Assembly: GCA_023390695.1 (NCBI GenBank)
Contig: JAEWCJ010000491.1
Span: forward strand, 1-7,492
Length of the DNA: 7,492 nt
Direction of reading: 5' to 3'
Source: Pseudomonadota bacterium
Lineage (GTDB): Bacteria; Pseudomonadota; Alphaproteobacteria; Rhizobiales; Xanthobacteraceae
In this document: positions 1 through 5,753 of the stretch, in pieces
Position numbering within the stretch: position 1 is the stretch's first letter
How the letters are laid out: each line of letters begins with the position of its first letter
Notes under the pieces: generated by a model
Seen by the model: the letters and a program-made list of their open reading frames with translations, nothing else
Told to the model about the DNA's origin: nothing
Databases searched by the model: none
Made by a program: the position numbers and the translations under genes

Positions 1-188
1 TTCTCGTTCTTGCCGGCTTGCGCGGAGCCGGCGAGCAACCGCACCGCGGAGTTCGCATCGCCGGTCCAGTTGGAGGTCTCCGCTGCAACGGCCGCATGCG
101 GCATGCCGCCGGCAAGCAATGCCAGAAAAAAAACGGCAGCGCCCCTGACACAGGGAAACGCGACGACTTGTCTGGGAGTTGATCGCAT
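1..188 (-). CDS. Exported protein, N-terminal fragment; probable DsbD N-terminal-domain (thiol:disulfide interchange) protein
   Basis: Only the first 62 codons are present; the gene continues past the left edge. Seen: a classic Sec signal peptide with a basic start (MRSTPRQ), a hydrophobic core at residues 17-28 (GAAVFFLALLAG) and an AVA cleavage site at residues 33-35. The mature start is followed by the segment SAVRLLAGS at residues 47-55. That pattern resembles the start of the DsbD N-terminal domain (DsbC-like beta domain), which in alphaproteobacteria sits ahead of a CcdA-like membrane domain that passes reducing power to periplasmic thiols. I recall such a gene beside yqgE in Bradyrhizobium-type genomes. 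The family is therefore an inference from a short fragment plus context; that the protein is exported is well supported. Start choice is uncertain: an in-frame ATG at 203 adds five residues (MFTAL) and has a weak GGA four bases ahead, while the ATG at 188 has no clear ribosome site. The gene is divergent from yqgE. Confidence 0.6.
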   Translation of the reverse strand, partial: MRSTPRQVVAFPCVRGAAVFFLALLAGGMPHAAVAAETSNWTGDANSAVRLLAGSAQAGKNE

Positions 189-244
189 TAAGGCCGTAAA
201 CATGGCGTCCGTTTAATCATGGGGGGCGTGGTCGTTGCCACTGA

Positions 245-278
245 CATGATCGTGAGAATTTTCATGATCGCGAATTTT
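245..278. repeat. Tandem imperfect direct repeat in the divergent dsbD-like/yqgE intergenic region
   Basis: Two adjacent copies, CATGATCGTGAGAATTTT (245-262) and CATGATCGCGAATTTT (263-278), share an 8-base head with one difference and the same GAATTTT tail. They lie between the divergent starts at 188 and 344, where an operator or promoter would be expected. Whether a protein binds them cannot be told from the sequence; it may be a simple duplication. Confidence 0.5.
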
Positions 279-343
279 GCTGGTGCGGAATATTTGCGCG
301 AAGTTCCATTTCCAAAATGCGGCGAAGAGGGTAGCCTTTGCGC

Positions 344-958
344 ATGAAGATGCCTCGTAAATCCACGCAGGAAAAGCCGGGCCGCGGATACCTGGACGGT
401 CAGATGCTGATTGCGACGCCGAGCATGGCGGACGACCGCTTCTCGCGCACCCTGATCTATGTCTGCGCGCATTCGCCGGAAGGCGCGATGGGCATCGTGG
501 TCAACCAGCCGGCATCCAACATCAACTTCCCCGATCTGCTGGTGCAGCTCGACGTGATCCAGGAAGGCGAGGCGATCGACATCTCCCCGCGCGACGAGAT
601 CACGATTCTGAAGGGCGGTCCGGTGGAAACCGGCCGGGGCTTTGTGCTTCATTCGGCGGACTTCTTCATCGAGAATTCCACGCTGCCGATCGATGAGGGC
701 ATTTGTCTGACCGCCACGCTGGACATCCTCAAGGCGATTGCCAAGGGCGACGGGCCGGAAAACGCCATCCTTGCGCTCGGCTATGCCGGCTGGGCGCCGG
801 GGCAACTGGAATCGGAAATCCAGAAGAACGGCTGGCTGCATTGCCCCGCTGATTCCGATCTGATCTTTGGCGACGACAACGAGCAGAAATACGACAAGGC
901 CCTGCGCAAGATCGGCATCGGACCGGGCATGCTGTCGAACGAAGTCGGGCACGCCTGA
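344..958 (+). CDS. yqgE: YqgE/AlgH family protein (UPF0301, DUF179)
   Basis: A 204-residue cytoplasmic protein, close to the usual ~190-200 residues of the YqgE/AlgH family (Pfam DUF179), whose biochemical role is not established. Seen: the family's N-terminal signature [14 protein letters not shown] at residues 15-28, [11 protein letters not shown] at 46-56, [14 protein letters not shown] at 91-104, and the C-terminal block [15 protein letters not shown] at 145-159 followed by W164. The whole family fold appears present and unbroken. There is no signal peptide or membrane segment. Start choice: GAAGAGGG (324-331) is a good ribosome site but lies 12 bases before this ATG; an in-frame TTG at 338 sits six bases after it and would add two residues (MR). 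ATG at 350 is also possible. The gene is transcribed alone, diverging from the exported-protein gene on its left and converging on the EAL gene on its right. Confidence 0.93.
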   Translation: MKMPRKSTQEKPGRGYLDGQMLIATPSMADDRFSRTLIYVCAHSPEGAMGIVVNQPASNINFPDLLVQLDVIQEGEAIDISPRDEITILKGGPVETGRGFVLHSADFFIENSTLPIDEGICLTATLDILKAIAKGDGPENAILALGYAGWAPGQLESEIQKNGWLHCPADSDLIFGDDNEQKYDKALRKIGIGPGMLSNEVGHA

Positions 959-986
959 TCCGCAGATATTTTCGTCAGCCTATTTC

Positions 987-1113
987 TTGTCATGGCCGGG
1001 CACAGCCGTTCGAAGAACGGCGTTTCTGCGAAACGCCTATCTCCCGGCCATCCACGTCTTTCCTGTTGTCAGGTTGCCAAAGCGTGGATGCCCGCGACAA
1101 GCGCGGGCATGAC
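987..1113. repeat. Compound palindromic intergenic repeat between convergent genes (possible bidirectional terminator)
   Basis: The gap between the two convergent stop codons is almost filled by nested inverted repeats. ATGGCCGGG (992-1000) pairs with CCCGGCCAT (1043-1051). Inside it are two alternative hairpins sharing bases 1019-1021: GCCGTTC/GAACGGC (1005-1011 with 1015-1021) and GGCGTTTC/GAAACGCC (1019-1026 with 1030-1037). A second arm is ATGCCCGCG (1088-1096), loop ACAAG, CGCGGGCAT (1102-1110). The arms also mirror each other: GTCATGGCC and CATCCACG on the left match CGTGGATG and GCATGAC on the right, so the whole unit is one large imperfect palindrome. From memory, units with GTCATGGCCGGG and CGTGGATGCCCG ends are common between genes in Bradyrhizobium and relatives. 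No T tract follows, so a terminator role is only suggested by position. Confidence 0.75.
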
Positions 1114-1136
1114 GAATTGAGGATTCAGGTCGCGCG

Positions 1137-4010
1137 TCACGCCGTGTGGCGCACGAGTTCGTGGCGCTCGCTGCTCAGCAGCTTGCCGGCCTGCTCGGCG
1201 GTCATCGGCTCGCCGAAGGCGAAGCCTTGCGCGTATTCGCAGCCCAACTGGTAGAGCTCGACGGCGTCGGAATCGGTTTCCGCGCCTTCCGCCACCACTT
1301 CCATGCCGAGATCGTGCGCCAGCGAGATGATCGAACGCAGGATCACCGGACGGCGGCCCTTCGCGGTCGTGCGCACGAAGGACTGATCGATCTTGATCGT
1401 GTCGAAGGGGAAGCGCTGCAGATAGGACAGCGACGAATGGCCGGTGCCGAAATCGTCGAGCGCGAGGCCGGCGCCGAGCTCGCGGATGCGCAGCAGCATC
1501 TGCGCGGCGTGTTCCGGATTCTCCATCACCAGCGACTCGGTGAGCTCCAGCTTGAGCGTGCCGCGGATCACCGAGGAGCGCGACAGCACCGTGCGCAGGT
1601 CGTGGATCAGATCCTGCCGCAGCAATTGCCGGGAGGAGACGTTGACGCTGGCGAAGATCGCCTCGTGCGGACGCATGCCGCGCTGCCACAGGCTGAGCTG
1701 CTTGGCGGTGCGTTCCAGCGCGAACATGCCGAGATCGACGATCAGGCCGATCTCTTCCGCCACCGAGATGAATTCGGCGGGCGACATGCGGCCCATCTTG
1801 GGATGCTCCCAGCGCGCCAGCGCCTCGAAACCGGCGACCGTGCGATCCTCCAGGCGGATGATCGGCTGGTACATCAGCGAGATTTCCTCGCGCTCGAGCG
1901 CGCGGCGCAATTCCGATTCCAGGGTCAGGCGGTCGGTCTTGCGCGCCCGCATCGCCGGCTTGAACACCTCGATGCGGTCGCCGCCGATGCGCTTGGCGTG
2001 ATACATCGCGAGTTCTGCGTCCTTGAGGATTTCCTCGGTGCGCGCGGTCTGGCCGTCGGCGAGCGCGAGGCCGATCGAGGCGGTGAGGAAGATCTCGCGG
2101 TCGTTGAAGGTGATCGGCGCGCGCAAGGTGCGGCGGATGGTTTCGGCGAAAGCGATGATCTTGGCGGGGTCGCGTTCGGAGAGCAGGATGAGGGCGAACT
2201 GGTCCCCCGACAGCCGGGCCAGCGTATCCTGCGGCTTGAGCAGGCGGCCGAGGCGCCGCGCCAGCGTGAGCAGGATGGAATCGCCGACCGCGATGCCGAC
2301 GGAATCGTTGACCTGCTTGAAGCGGTCGAGATCGATCACCATCACGGTCGGGCGGATCGAGGCGTCGGATCTGGCAAAGCCGAGCACGCCCTCGAAGCGG
2401 TCGAGGAACAATTGCCGGTTGGGCAGGCCGGTGAGGTTGTCATGCACGGCGTCGTGCAGCAGCCGTTCCTCGGCGGTCTTGAATTCGGTGACGTCGGTGA
2501 GCGTGCCGACCAGCCGCACCACTTCGCCGTCGGAACCGACGACCGGGCGTGCCTTCAATGCGAACCACAGATAATGCCCGTCATGCGTGCGCAGACGGAA
2601 ATCCTGCAGCAGGCGCCCGCGCCGCTGTTCGACCACGCCGTCGAGCGAGGCGCGGAAGCGGTCGCGGTCGAGCGGATGCAGATAATCGAGCCAGCCGGCG
2701 GCGGAGCCTTCGAGCGAGCCGCGCTTGAGGCCGAGCATGTGTTCGGTCTCGGGCGAGGTGAACACCTTGTCGGAGGAGACGTCCCAGTCCCAGATCATGT
2801 CGCCGGCGCCGGTCAGCGCCAGCGCCCGCCGTTCGACGTCGGAGACGATGCCATGGGTGATCGAGCCGGCAAAGGCATGCTGCATGACGGTGAAGCCGAT
2901 CAGCATCACGATCAGCACGAGGCCGCCGAGCAAGGCGGGGCCGACAATGTCGTTGGTGACGCCGCCGCCGATGGTGAGCCCGGCCGCCACCGCCCAGACC
3001 ACCAGCAGGAACCAGGTCGGGATCAGCAGCACCGCGCGGTCATAGCCGTGCGTCGACAGATAGATCACCAGCCCGAGGCCGAGAAAGGCGACGGCGCCGA
3101 GCGAGAAGCGCGCGATGCCCGATGCGATCGGCGGATCGAACAAGGCGAGCATCACCAGCGTGGCAAGTCCGCCGAGCCAGGCGACGGCGATATGCACGTA
3201 GCGCACATGCCAGCGGCTGAGATTGAGATAGGCGAACAGGAAGACGAGCAGGGTGGCGGCGAGCACCGCTTCGCCGATCGCGCGCCAGACGCGCTCGGCG
3301 CCGGCCGACATGTCGAAGACCTTGGCCCAGAATCCGAAATCGATGCCGATATAGACAAGCACCGCCCAGCCAAGCGCGGCGGCGGCGGGGAACATCACGC
3401 TGCCCTTCCCCACGAACAGGATGGTGAGGAACAGGGCGAGCAGGCCGGCAATGCCGATGACGATGCCGTAATAGAGCGTGAAGGAATTGATCTTGTCCTT
3501 GTAGGCGTCCGGTTCCCACAGATAGAGCTGCGGCAGGTTGTCGGAGCGCAGTTCCATCACGTAGGTGATGACCGATCCGGGATCGAGGGTGATGCGGAAG
3601 ATGTCGGCGGTCGAGCTGTCCTGCCGCTCCGGCCGCTCGCCGGAACTCGGGGTGATGGCGACGACGCGCGAGAGGCCGAGATCGGGCCAGAACATGCCGG
3701 ATCCGACCATGCGGTAATGCGGAATGACGATCAGGCGGTCGAGCTGCTCGTCGCTGTTGTTGGTGAGCGCAAAGACCGCCCAATGATTGCCGGCCTCGCG
3801 GCCGCGCACCTCGATGCGGCGGATGATGCCGTCGGGGCCGGGCGCGGTCGAGACCTGGACGCGGTCGCCGTCGGTGCGCGGGCGCTCGATGGCCTCGGTC
3901 AGGTCGATGGCGGGGGCATCGATGCGCACATTCACGGCATCCACCGCGCGCGCAGCCGTGCCCGCGCCGAGCAGCGCCGCGATGACAAGGAAAAATGCCG
4001 TAAAGCGCAT
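1137..4010 (-). CDS. Membrane-bound cyclic-di-GMP phosphodiesterase: 7TM sensor - PAS - degenerate GGDEF - EAL
   Basis: A 957-residue signalling protein. Domains seen: signal peptide (1-22, MRFTAFFLVIAALL... cut near ARA); a periplasmic, mostly beta domain (~25-178); seven hydrophobic helices at about 181-200, 206-224, 245-262, 271-290, 301-319, 325-347 and 353-375, the layout of 7TMR-DISM receptors; a PAS fold (~395-515); GGDEF (~517-680); EAL (~695-945). The EAL domain keeps every catalytic position: E729 (FEALARW), N790, E822 (ELTES), D852 and D853 (DDFGTG), K873 (KID), E908 (EGAE), Q928. It should therefore hydrolyse cyclic-di-GMP to pGpG. The cyclase motif is SGDQF (601-605) instead of GGDEF, and the usual RxxD inhibitory site reads KPQD (592-595), so the GGDEF domain is probably not a cyclase and may act as a GTP-sensing regulator. 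D560 of the metal site remains. The ligand and target process are unknown. Start: the ATG gives the clean signal peptide; an in-frame TTG at 4019 sits six bases after GAGGG and would add three residues. Confidence 0.93.
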   Translation of the reverse strand: MRFTAFFLVIAALLGAGTAARAVDAVNVRIDAPAIDLTEAIERPRTDGDRVQVSTAPGPDGIIRRIEVRGREAGNHWAVFALTNNSDEQLDRLIVIPHYRMVGSGMFWPDLGLSRVVAITPSSGERPERQDSSTADIFRITLDPGSVITYVMELRSDNLPQLYLWEPDAYKDKINSFTLYYGIVIGIAGLLALFLTILFVGKGSVMFPAAAALGWAVLVYIGIDFGFWAKVFDMSAGAERVWRAIGEAVLAATLLVFLFAYLNLSRWHVRYVHIAVAWLGGLATLVMLALFDPPIASGIARFSLGAVAFLGLGLVIYLSTHGYDRAVLLIPTWFLLVVWAVAAGLTIGGGVTNDIVGPALLGGLVLIVMLIGFTVMQHAFAGSITHGIVSDVERRALALTGAGDMIWDWDVSSDKVFTSPETEHMLGLKRGSLEGSAAGWLDYLHPLDRDRFRASLDGVVEQRRGRLLQDFRLRTHDGHYLWFALKARPVVGSDGEVVRLVGTLTDVTEFKTAEERLLHDAVHDNLTGLPNRQLFLDRFEGVLGFARSDASIRPTVMVIDLDRFKQVNDSVGIAVGDSILLTLARRLGRLLKPQDTLARLSGDQFALILLSERDPAKIIAFAETIRRTLRAPITFNDREIFLTASIGLALADGQTARTEEILKDAELAMYHAKRIGGDRIEVFKPAMRARKTDRLTLESELRRALEREEISLMYQPIIRLEDRTVAGFEALARWEHPKMGRMSPAEFISVAEEIGLIVDLGMFALERTAKQLSLWQRGMRPHEAIFASVNVSSRQLLRQDLIHDLRTVLSRSSVIRGTLKLELTESLVMENPEHAAQMLLRIRELGAGLALDDFGTGHSSLSYLQRFPFDTIKIDQSFVRTTAKGRRPVILRSIISLAHDLGMEVVAEGAETDSDAVELYQLGCEYAQGFAFGEPMTAEQAGKLLSSERHELVRHTA

Positions 4011-4110
4011 TAAGTGCAAACGACGCCCTCCGGCCGCCTCAGGGTTGTTTTGGTGCTGTTGCGGTGTTCCCGCACGGGTCCGTGTTCCCACTCCTACACC
4101 AACGGACCAG

Positions 4111-4136
4111 CTTTGCGCCCTTTTCGGGGCGCAAAG
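4111..4136 (-). terminator. Strong GC hairpin between quinone oxidoreductase stop and EAL gene start
   Basis: CTTTGCGCCC (4111-4120) and GGGCGCAAAG (4127-4136) form a perfect 10-bp stem with a 6-base loop. On the minus strand it is about 80 bases after the oxidoreductase stop and about 100 bases before the EAL gene start. No T run follows on either strand, so it could be a factor-dependent terminator, an RNA-stabilising end, or a structure in the EAL gene's 5' leader. A smaller inverted repeat, GGTCCGT (4077-4083) with ACGGACC (4102-4108), lies beside it. Confidence 0.45.
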
Positions 4137-4216
4137 GCAGGTTCTGGAACATTATGGCCTATCCGCGGGCCCGGAGGCCAGAGCGACGGTGGGGAGCGGT
4201 GGATGAGCGGGCGTTT

Positions 4217-5221
4217 TCAACCGCCGACCGTCAGCACGATCTTGCCGATATGCGCGCTGGATTCCATGCGGGCATGGGCCTTGGCGGCGTCGGCCAGCGG
4301 GAAGGTTGAATCCATGATCGGCCGCACCTTGCCGGCCGCGAGCAGAGGCACGACCTGGTCGGTGACCGCCTTGGCGATCAGCCCCTTGTCCTCCACCGAG
4401 CGGGAGCGCAGCGTCGAGCCGGTATGATGCAGCCGCTTCAGCATGATGCGGCGGAAATCGACGGTCGCCTTGGGGCTGCCCTGGAAGGCGATCTGCACGA
4501 TGCGCCCCTCGACGCCGGCGGCTTCATAATTGCGCTCGATATAGTCTCCCCCAACCATGTCGAGGATGACCTCCGCGCCTTTGCCGCCGGTCGCGGACTT
4601 GGTCTCGGCGACGAAATCCTGGGTCTTATAGTTAATGGCGACGTCGGCGCCGAGCTTGCGGCAGGCCTCGCATTTCTCGTCCGATCCCGCGGTGACGATC
4701 ACGCACGCGCCGAACTGCTTGGCGAGCTGGATCGCGGTGGTGCCGATGCCGGAGGAGCCGCCATGCACCAGAAGCGTCTCGCCGCTCTTCAGCGCGCCGC
4801 GTTCAAAGACATTGTGCCAGACGGTGAAGAAGGTTTCGGGTGTCGCCGCCGCTTCGATCATCGAGAAACCGGCGGGAACGGGAAGCGCGTGGCTTTCATG
4901 CGCGACGCAATATTCGGCATAGCCGCCGCCGATCACCAGCGCGCAGACTTTGTCGCCGATCTTCCAGCGCGTTGCGCCTTCGCCGAGCGCAACCACTTCG
5001 CCGGCAATTTCCAGCCCCGGAATATCGGTTGCGCCTTTCGGCGGCGGGTAATGGCCCTTGCGTTGCGCGACGTCCGGGCGGTTGACGCCCGCGGCTTCCA
5101 CCTTGACCAGGATTTCACCGGCACCGGGAGCCGGCACCGGGCGCTCTTCAGGAACAAGCACGTCCGGCCCGCCGGGAGCTTTGATGCCGATTGCGATCAT
5201 GCGCGAGGGAACTGATGTCAT
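4217..5221 (-). CDS. NAD(P)H quinone oxidoreductase, PIG3-type, zinc-independent MDR superfamily
   Basis: A 334-residue soluble enzyme of the medium-chain dehydrogenase/reductase superfamily, matching the ~325-335 residues usual for PIG3-like quinone oxidoreductases, which reduce quinones with NAD(P)H. Seen: an N-terminal GroES-like half with AAGVNRPDVAQRKGHYPPP (residues 43-61) and PGLEIAGEVVALGEG (68-82); the nucleotide-binding glycine motif HGGSSGIGTTAIQLAK (153-168); and C-terminal motifs GRIVQIAFQG (239-248) and HIGKIVL (324-330). The cysteine and histidine ligands of zinc-containing alcohol dehydrogenases are absent, as expected for this branch. Start: this ATG has AGGA seven bases ahead, the best ribosome site available. 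An open frame continues upstream to 5305, but those 28 residues do not look like the family; ATG at 5200 (MIAIGIK) lacks a ribosome site. The gene diverges from DUF1192. The physiological substrate is unknown. Confidence 0.92.
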   Translation of the reverse strand: MTSVPSRMIAIGIKAPGGPDVLVPEERPVPAPGAGEILVKVEAAGVNRPDVAQRKGHYPPPKGATDIPGLEIAGEVVALGEGATRWKIGDKVCALVIGGGYAEYCVAHESHALPVPAGFSMIEAAATPETFFTVWHNVFERGALKSGETLLVHGGSSGIGTTAIQLAKQFGACVIVTAGSDEKCEACRKLGADVAINYKTQDFVAETKSATGGKGAEVILDMVGGDYIERNYEAAGVEGRIVQIAFQGSPKATVDFRRIMLKRLHHTGSTLRSRSVEDKGLIAKAVTDQVVPLLAAGKVRPIMDSTFPLADAAKAHARMESSAHIGKIVLTVGG

Positions 5222-5225
5222 GTCC

Positions 5226-5254
5226 GTATCCTGAAAATGGGTGTCCTGAAAACG
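5226..5254 (-). repeat. Tandem duplication covering the ribosome-binding site of the quinone oxidoreductase
   Basis: Read on the plus strand, GTATCCTGAAAATG (5226-5239) is followed by GTGTCCTGAAAACG (5241-5254), a 15-base period with two mismatches. On the minus strand each copy carries TTTTCAGGA, so the oxidoreductase message has two AGGA sites 15 bases apart. The copy nearer the start, seven bases from ATG 5221, is correctly placed for initiation. Confidence 0.6.
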
Positions 5255-5291
5255 CGTCAATGCCGAGCTGACGAAAGGTTTAGTCACCACG

Positions 5292-5333
5292 GCTGCATGT
5301 GACAACCCGCGTGGCCGGGGCTAAACATGCAGC
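5292..5333. promoter_or_regulatory. Symmetric inverted repeat in the divergent oxidoreductase/DUF1192 intergenic region
   Basis: GCTGCATGT (5292-5300) and ACATGCAGC (5325-5333) are a perfect 9-bp inverted repeat. Between them CCCG (5306-5309) pairs with CGGG (5316-5319), leaving two equal 5-base internal loops (GACAA and GCTAA) and a 6-base apical loop. It ends 34 bases before the DUF1192 start. The half-site centres are 33 bp apart, about three helical turns, so it could be an operator for a dimer pair, or an RNA hairpin in the DUF1192 leader. Function is not known. Confidence 0.5.
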
Positions 5334-5367
5334 AAAACCATCGTGTCCATCGTAGGAGAGGTGCAGC

Positions 5368-5562
5368 ATGCCGGCATTTGATGACGATGATCGGCCGAAG
5401 AAAAAACTGCAGCATGAAATCGGTCAGGATCTTTCGCTGCTGTCGGTCGATGAATTGAGCGAGCGCATCGGTTTGCTGCAAGCGGAGATCGCACGGCTTG
5501 AAAGCGCAAAGGCGTCGAAGAATTCGTCGCGTCAAAGCGCCGATCAATTCTTCAAAAAGTAG
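5368..5562 (+). CDS. DUF1192 family small protein
   Basis: A 64-residue protein with no signal peptide or membrane segment. An acidic then basic N-terminus (DDDDRPKKK, residues 5-13) leads into the family core EIGQDLSLLSVDELSERIG (17-35) and a short helix with heptad-like leucines (LLQAEIARLESAK, 36-48), probably a coiled coil, followed by a polar tail. This matches the alphaproteobacterial DUF1192 family (Pfam PF06698), which has no established function. The start is well supported by AGGAGAGG (5354-5361) six bases before the ATG. It lies next to rcdA in the same direction, 322 bases away, but an intrinsic terminator (5725-5753) separates them, so they are probably not simply co-transcribed. 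Confidence 0.88.
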   Translation: MPAFDDDDRPKKKLQHEIGQDLSLLSVDELSERIGLLQAEIARLESAKASKNSSRQSADQFFKK

Positions 5563-5620
5563 CAAACGCAACGATCGATCGGTCGAATTTAACGATCCGG
5601 TTTTACTGAATATTTCTCAT

Positions 5621-5635
5621 TTAACTCAAACTTAA
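5621..5635 (+). promoter_or_regulatory. Predicted CtrA-binding box (TTAA-N7-TTAA)
   Basis: The sequence reads TTAAC-TCAAAC-TTAAA. It matches the established CtrA consensus TTAA-N7-TTAA exactly, and 9 of 10 positions of TTAAC-N6-TTAAC. It lies in the AT-rich part of the DUF1192-rcdA gap. If it overlaps a -35 region, as at known CtrA-activated promoters, a -10-like TTACTA (5649-5654) places the start near 5661, exactly where the structured segment begins. Lone TTAAC half-sites occur at 5589 and 5718 and an inverted one (GTTAA) at 5805. That CtrA binds here is inference; the motif match is direct. Confidence 0.6.
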
Positions 5636-5659
5636 ACTTTCCAAGTTATTACTAGTGCT

Positions 5660-5753
5660 CGTCCATCTTCTGGACGTTGAGTGGCTCCTGTCCACTCTGT
5701 TTGACGCCTCCCTGTTATTAACTTGAGCCGCCGCATTGGCGGCTCTTTTTTTT
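5660..5753 (+). ncRNA. Candidate trans-acting small RNA, ~94 nt, with anti-Shine-Dalgarno-like motifs
   Basis: Read as RNA, the segment folds into hairpin 1 (CGTCCA 5660-5665, loop TCTTC, TGGACG 5671-5676), hairpin 2 (GAGTGG 5679-5684, loop CTCCTGT, CCACTC 5692-5697), an unpaired stretch containing CCTCCC (5707-5712), and a terminator hairpin with T8 (5725-5753). CTCCTG and CCTCCC can pair with ribosome-binding sites, the mode of action known for alphaproteobacterial small RNAs such as the AbcR and alpha-r14 families. I do not claim membership in either. A CtrA-type box and -10-like TTACTA precede it at suitable distance. Alternatives are the 3' end of the DUF1192 message, or a leader-peptide attenuator. 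The terminator is certain; the independent transcript is inferred. Confidence 0.5.
5725..5753 (+). terminator. Intrinsic terminator
   Basis: GAGCCGCC (5725-5732), loop GCATT, GGCGGCTC (5738-5745), followed directly by eight T (5746-5753). The 8-bp GC-rich stem plus T run is a textbook factor-independent terminator on the plus strand. It ends either the DUF1192 transcript or the short RNA proposed just upstream, and it separates both from rcdA. Confidence 0.92.

Noticed and set aside
126..133. A run of eight A (eight T on the coding strand) inside the signal-peptide codons of the left-edge gene, a possible slippage site.
   Set aside because: The reading frame is intact across it and yields a normal signal peptide. 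A single homopolymer is not enough to claim programmed slippage.
188..952. A 254-codon open frame on the minus strand antisense to yqgE.
   Set aside because: The plus-strand product is a clear YqgE family protein; the antisense translation shows no recognisable domain and would overlap the exported-protein promoter region.
1146..4013. A 955-codon open frame on the plus strand, antisense to the EAL gene along nearly its whole length.
   Set aside because: Its translation is rich in H, R, D, E, Q and G in no domain pattern, as expected for the shadow of a GC-rich gene. The minus-strand product has full domains and catalytic motifs.
4011..4091. N-terminal extension of the EAL gene to an in-frame start at 4091.
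   Set aside because: It would put 27 polar residues before a clear signal peptide and lacks a well placed ribosome site.
4424..5215. A 263-codon open frame on the plus strand antisense to the quinone oxidoreductase.
   Set aside because: Shadow frame; the minus strand encodes an intact PIG3-type enzyme with a good ribosome site.
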